Assembly: GCF_937988725.1 (NCBI RefSeq)
Contig: NZ_CALKHS010000009.1
Coordinates: forward strand, 1-64,000
Direction of reading: 5' to 3'
DNA length: 64,000 bases
From: an uncultured Castellaniella sp.
GTDB lineage: Bacteria; Pseudomonadota; Gammaproteobacteria; Burkholderiales; Burkholderiaceae_B
Position numbers and translations under genes: made by a program
Shown here: piece by piece, positions 60,575 through 64,000 of the stretch
How the letters are laid out: the number at the start of each line of letters is the position of its first letter
Position numbering within the stretch: the first letter of the stretch is position 1
Notes under the pieces: model-generated
What the model was told of the DNA's origin: nothing
The model's database searches: none
What the model saw: the letters and a program-made list of their open reading frames with translations, nothing else

Positions 60575-60940
60575 TCAGGAGTTCGACGATTCGGCGGAAG
60601 CCTTGCGGGCCTCTTCGCGTTCGACCGATTTCATCATGATCGACGGCTCGGTGTGAGCATGCTTGGTCTTGATGAACAGGTGACGCAGGATGGCGTCGTT
60701 GTAGCGGAACGAGTGTTCCAGTTCGTCCAGGGCGGACTGGCCGCACTCGATGTTAAAGCACACGTAGTGAGCCTTGACGAGCTTCTGGATCGGGTAGGCC
60801 AGCTGGCGGCGGCCCCAGTCTTCGACACGGTGGATCTGGCCGCCGTTGGTCGTGACCATGGTCTGGTAGCGCTCGATCATGGCGGGCACTTGCTCGCTTT
60901 GATCGGGATGCACGATAAACACTACTTCGTAGTGACGCAT
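60575..60940 (-). CDS. rpsF: 30S ribosomal protein S6
   Basis: 121 residues, MRHYEVVFIVHPDQSEQVPAMIERY at the N-terminus and the RRQLAYPIQKLVKAHYV strand typical of S6; the C-terminus is acidic and Ser-rich (EEARKASAESSNS), the end that RimK modifies in E. coli. First gene of the operon, preceded by AAGGAG and a leader of about 100 bases. Confidence 0.97.
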   Translation of the reverse strand: MRHYEVVFIVHPDQSEQVPAMIERYQTMVTTNGGQIHRVEDWGRRQLAYPIQKLVKAHYVCFNIECGQSALDELEHSFRYNDAILRHLFIKTKHAHTEPSIMMKSVEREEARKASAESSNS

Positions 60941-61055
60941 GAATGACTCCTTGTGGATATCTGCGATGTTGACAGACAGCCCGCCGGCACTGGCATGCCG
61001 CCCGATTGGACGGGCGGATATTCAGGAACGGTCGAGCAAGTAACCCGGCATTCTA
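60941..61055 (-). promoter_or_regulatory. rpsF: Promoter and structured leader of the rpsF operon
   Basis: On the minus strand an extended -10 TGC-TAGAAT lies at 61055-61050 (its TG just upstream), with no good -35, as often with extended -10 promoters. The transcript would begin near 61043 and carry a leader of about 100 bases with a perfect hairpin CCGCCCG-6 nt-CGGGCGG (61017-60998) and a second GC-rich stem region (CCGGCGGG). In many bacteria the rpsF leader binds the S6:S18 complex for autoregulation, using a stem with a CCG bulge; this leader has several CCG triplets. The autoregulation is inference. Confidence 0.5.
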
Positions 61056-61141
61056 GCACAGGATGGGCAAAGGCGTACCCTTTTCCAGGGCACGGCCCGG
61101 CGATCGGCGCGCGGCGTCCGGCGACGCGCACCCGCCCTGCG

Positions 61142-61951
61142 TCAGCGGCTGCTCACCACCGCATACGCCGAATGATTGTGTATGGATTCGAAGTTCTCGG
61201 CCTCGACCTCGTAGGCGGTGACGCCGGGCAGCCCCCGCAGCATGACGGCCACGTCGCGCACCAGGTCCTCGACGAACTTCGGGTTCTCGTAGGCGCGTTC
61301 GGTGACGAACTTCTCGTCGGCGCGCTTCAGCAGCCCCCACAGCTCGGATGAAGCCTGGGCCTCGATGCGCGGGATCAGCTCGTCCAGCGACGGCGCCTGG
61401 TCGGCCGCGCATTCGAGGCGCACGGTGACGTGCGAGCGCTGGTTGTGGGCGCCGTATTCGGAAATCGCCTTCGAGCAGGGGCACAGGCTGGTCACCGGCA
61501 CCAGCACCCGCAGGGCGAAGGACGGCGCCCGGCCCCGCCGGGCCCGCACCGTCCAGCCGACCTGGTAATCCATCAGGCTGCGCACTCCCGACACCGGGGC
61601 GGCCTTTTCGACGAAATAGGGAAAGGCGGCGGCGATGTCGCCCGCGTCGGCCTGCAACTGATCGAGCATGGACCGGGCCATGGCGCACAGCGAGGCGGGA
61701 GTCATCGGCTGGCTGCGATGCGACTCGAGCAAGGCGATGAAGCGCGACATGTGGGTGCCTTTTTCCTCCGGCGGCAGGGCGACGGTCATCTCCCAGTCGG
61801 CGATGGTCGCTTGCGGCTGGGCGGCCGTGGCCACCAGCAGGGGGTGGCGCACGCCCCGCACGCCGACCCGCTGAATGGCGATATGCCGGGTATCGGCGCT
61901 GCTTTGCACGTCCGGCATGGTGATGACCGCCGGATCCAGCAGGGTGTTCAT
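61142..61951 (-). CDS. folE2: GTP cyclohydrolase FolE2
   Basis: Type IB GTP cyclohydrolase, first step of folate synthesis, making 7,8-dihydroneopterin triphosphate; this form uses manganese or iron when zinc is limiting. 269 residues; the catalytic Cys region is TSLCPCSKAIS (Cys157/Cys159), and ECAADQAP and ENFESIHNHSAYA follow. The ATG overlaps the dxs stop by four bases. No Zur-like site is visible because the gene sits inside an operon. Confidence 0.95.
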   Translation of the reverse strand: MNTLLDPAVITMPDVQSSADTRHIAIQRVGVRGVRHPLLVATAAQPQATIADWEMTVALPPEEKGTHMSRFIALLESHRSQPMTPASLCAMARSMLDQLQADAGDIAAAFPYFVEKAAPVSGVRSLMDYQVGWTVRARRGRAPSFALRVLVPVTSLCPCSKAISEYGAHNQRSHVTVRLECAADQAPSLDELIPRIEAQASSELWGLLKRADEKFVTERAYENPKFVEDLVRDVAVMLRGLPGVTAYEVEAENFESIHNHSAYAVVSSR

Positions 61952-63807
61952 GAATGTGTCCTTTCCAAACGCTGGCGTATCGACGCCTCGATCCCTTGGG
62001 CATCCAGGCCGAGCCCGGCGAGGATGGCCTTCTGGTCCCCATGATCGATGAATTCATCCGGCAGCCCCAGCTGCAGGACCGGGCGCACGATCGCCTCCCG
62101 ATGCAGGTATTCCGCCACCGCGCTGCCCGCGCCCCCCATGATCGCTGCCTCTTCGACCGTGACGAACAGCGTGTGCTCGTCCGCCAGTTGCGAAAGCAGC
62201 GCTTCGTCCAGCGGCTTGACGAAGCGCATGTCCACCAGGGTGGCGTCCAGGGCCTCGGCGGCCTGGGCGGCCTGCGGCAGCAGGGTGCCGAACACCAGGA
62301 TGGCGACGTCCCTGCCCTGGCGACGCACGACGCCGCGGCCGATGTCCACCGGTTCCAGGCTGTCGCCCGGATCGGCGCCGCACCCCGCCCCGCGCGGATA
62401 GCGCACCGAAGCCGGCCCCGGATGGCGATAGCAGGTGTTGAGCAGCAGCCGGGCCTCGTGTTCGTCCGAGGGCGTGGCCACCACCATGTTGGGCACGCAG
62501 CGCAGGAAGGCGATGTCGTAATTGCCGGCATGAGTGGCGCCGTCGGCGCCGACGATGCCGGCGCGGTCCAGGGCGAAGGTCACGTCCAGGTTCTGCAGGG
62601 CCACGTCGTGGATCAACTGGTCGTAGCCGCGCTGCAGGAAGGTCGAATAGATGGCCACGACCGGCTTGCTGCCTTCGCAGGCCAGGCCGGCGGCGAAGGT
62701 GACGGCGTGCTGTTCGGCGATGCCGACGTCGAAATAGCGCTGCGGAAACTGGCGCTCGAATTCGACCAGCCCGCTGCCCTCGCGCATGGCCGGCGTGATG
62801 CCGACCAGGCGGGTGTCGCTGGCCGCCATGTCGCACAGCCAGCGGCCGAACACCTGGGTGAAGGTGCGGCGGGCGGGCTGGGCGGGCTTCTGGATGCCGA
62901 TCGAGGGATCGAATTTCCCCGGCCCGTGATACAGCACGGGATCGGCCTCGGCCAGCTTGTACCCCTGCCCCTTGCGGGTGACGACGTGCAGGAACTGCAG
63001 GCCCTTGAGCGCGCGGATGTTTTCCAGCGTCGGAATCAGGGCTTCCAGGTCGTGGCCGTCGATGGGCCCCATGTAGTTGAAGCCCAGTTCCTCGAACAGC
63101 GTGGCCGGCGAGAGCATGCCCTTGGCGTGGCCTTCGAGCTTGCGCGCCAGCGCCAATGCCGGCGGCACGTGCTGCAGCATGGCCCGCCCCATCATCTTGG
63201 CGCGGGCGTAGAACTGTCCGGACAGCAGCCGGGCGAAGTAGTAGTTCAGGGCCCCGACCGGCGGCGAGATCGACATGTCGTTGTCGTTCAGGACCACCAG
63301 CAGGTTGACGTCGGGCGTGACGCCGGCGTTGTTCAGGGCCTCGAAGGCCATGCCCGCCGTCATGGCGCCGTCGCCGATCACGGCGATGTGCTGGCGGTCG
63401 ATGCCCGCGTTGCGGGCGGCCACGGCCATGCCCAGCGCCGCCGAGATCGAGGTCGAGGAATGCGCGGTGCCGAAGGCGTCGTAGGGCGATTCGCTGCGCT
63501 TGGGAAAGCCGGACATCCCGCCCATCTGCCGCAGGCCGGCCATGGCCTGGCGCCGTCCGGTCAGGATCTTGTGCGGATAGGACTGGTGGCCGACGTCCCA
63601 GATCAGGCGGTCATCGGGCGTGTTGAAGGCGTAATGCAGCGCCAGCGTCAGTTCGACCGTGCCCAGGTTCGAGGACAGGTGCCCCCCCGTGCGGGCCACG
63701 GAATCCAGCACGAAAGCCCGCAGCTCGGCGGCCACGTCCTTCAGTTCCCGCCGATCCAGACGGCGCAGGTCGGCCGGCGAGGCGATTCCTTCCAATAGAG
63801 TTGTCAT
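61948..63807 (-). CDS. dxs: 1-deoxy-D-xylulose-5-phosphate synthase
   Basis: First enzyme of the MEP isoprenoid pathway, condensing pyruvate and glyceraldehyde 3-phosphate. 619 residues. The thiamine diphosphate motif is GDGAMTAGMAFEALNNAG...LNDN, HSSTSISAALGMA precedes it, and GIAEQHAVTFAAGLA is the second-domain catalytic region. It lies 33 bases after ispA and overlaps folE2, in a common order for beta-proteobacteria. It feeds IspA and hence the hpnCDE products. Confidence 0.97.
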   Translation of the reverse strand: MTTLLEGIASPADLRRLDRRELKDVAAELRAFVLDSVARTGGHLSSNLGTVELTLALHYAFNTPDDRLIWDVGHQSYPHKILTGRRQAMAGLRQMGGMSGFPKRSESPYDAFGTAHSSTSISAALGMAVAARNAGIDRQHIAVIGDGAMTAGMAFEALNNAGVTPDVNLLVVLNDNDMSISPPVGALNYYFARLLSGQFYARAKMMGRAMLQHVPPALALARKLEGHAKGMLSPATLFEELGFNYMGPIDGHDLEALIPTLENIRALKGLQFLHVVTRKGQGYKLAEADPVLYHGPGKFDPSIGIQKPAQPARRTFTQVFGRWLCDMAASDTRLVGITPAMREGSGLVEFERQFPQRYFDVGIAEQHAVTFAAGLACEGSKPVVAIYSTFLQRGYDQLIHDVALQNLDVTFALDRAGIVGADGATHAGNYDIAFLRCVPNMVVATPSDEHEARLLLNTCYRHPGPASVRYPRGAGCGADPGDSLEPVDIGRGVVRRQGRDVAILVFGTLLPQAAQAAEALDATLVDMRFVKPLDEALLSQLADEHTLFVTVEEAAIMGGAGSAVAEYLHREAIVRPVLQLGLPDEFIDHGDQKAILAGLGLDAQGIEASIRQRLERTHS

Positions 63808-63840
63808 CTTGTCTTCTTCATGTCGGCCCGGACCCGGGAT

Positions 63841-64000
63841 TCAGTGGGTCCGGCCAATGATGTAATCAGCCAGTTCGCGCAGCCGGCAGGCCGAAGGCCC
63901 CAGCGGCAGCAGGGCCTGGTGGGCCTGCTCGCGCAGATTCAGCAGCAGTTCGCGGGAAGCGTCCAGCCCCAGGATGGATACGTAGGTGGGCTTGCCCTGC
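63841..64000 (-). CDS. ispA: Farnesyl diphosphate synthase, C-terminal part (cut by window edge)
   Basis: Only the last 52 codons are inside the window. They read QGKPTYVSILGLDASREL and end LADYIIGRTH before the TGA, the typical C-terminus of IspA polyprenyl synthases. The enzyme makes farnesyl diphosphate from isopentenyl diphosphate and dimethylallyl diphosphate. It is the gene before dxs in the operon. The 5' part lies to the right of the window. Confidence 0.9.
   Translation of the reverse strand, partial: QGKPTYVSILGLDASRELLLNLREQAHQALLPLGPSACRLRELADYIIGRTH

Noticed and set aside
1..64000. Prophage, insertion sequence, CRISPR, toxin-antitoxin or secretion genes
   Set aside because: None was found in any reading frame or gap; only one intergenic gap exceeds 300 bases, and no tRNA-like cloverleaf was noticed.

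Overview
The window is a 64 kb stretch of GC-rich chromosome, densely packed with housekeeping genes. The protein families, the codon bias and the gene order (rpsF-priB-rpsR-rplI followed by dnaB; dxs beside ispA; msbA near dnaE with an LPS glycosyltransferase block between them; a Kdo kinase; beta-proteobacterial YggX and N-acetylglutamate synthase) point to a betaproteobacterium of the Burkholderiales, most likely Alcaligenaceae (Bordetella/Achromobacter/Castellaniella type). I see no tRNA, rRNA, CRISPR array, insertion sequence, integrase or phage gene. All reading frames look intact. Only the farnesyl diphosphate synthase gene at the right edge is cut by the window.

Layout. 1-1.6 kb: ribonuclease G. 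1.7-9.5 kb: a catabolic cluster made of a GntR/FCD regulator, a three-gene TRAP transporter, a DHDPS-family lyase/dehydratase, an aldehyde dehydrogenase and a D-serine ammonia-lyase; its substrate is not evident, but a shared 8-bp operator candidate and a strong promoter show how it is probably repressed. 9.5-20.2 kb: an orphan lipoprotein, msbA, a GT9 heptosyltransferase-like protein and a YdcF protein. Then come seven minus-strand genes (four GT4/GT2, two polysaccharide deacetylases, one GT25), chained by start/stop overlaps directly to the end of dnaE; this looks like an LPS core assembly locus. 20.2-27.6 kb: dnaE and hrpA. 27.7-35.6 kb: argA, rfbB and rfbD, yggX, phoU with a clear Pho box, rpiA, an exported beta-carbonic anhydrase and a Pit phosphate transporter. 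35.6-39.5 kb: a polyamine ABC importer potFGHI. 39.6-44.3 kb: Kdo kinase, a TauE/SafE permease, radA, an SDR oxidoreductase and alanine racemase. 44.4-47.4 kb: hpnCDE, which turns farnesyl diphosphate into squalene for hopanoids. 47.4-50.1 kb: arginase and ornithine cyclodeaminase with a divergent Lrp-type regulator. 50.1-54 kb: alaC-hom-thrC. 54.2-57.9 kb: a Mth938-like protein, a PrxQ/Bcp peroxiredoxin, a PIN-PhoH protein and pdxA. 58-61 kb: dnaB, rplI, rpsR, priB, rpsF. 61-64 kb: folE2, dxs, ispA.

Several groups connect. Dxs and IspA make the farnesyl diphosphate that HpnCDE use. MsbA, the glycosyltransferase/deacetylase block, RfbB/RfbD and Kdo kinase all serve the outer leaflet of the outer membrane. 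PhoU and Pit both concern phosphate. Arginase, ornithine cyclodeaminase and the Lrp-type regulator form an arginine-to-proline unit. The window is mostly ordinary core genome; the most interesting signals are regulatory (GntR operators, Pho box, ribosomal leader) and the catabolic cluster of unknown substrate.
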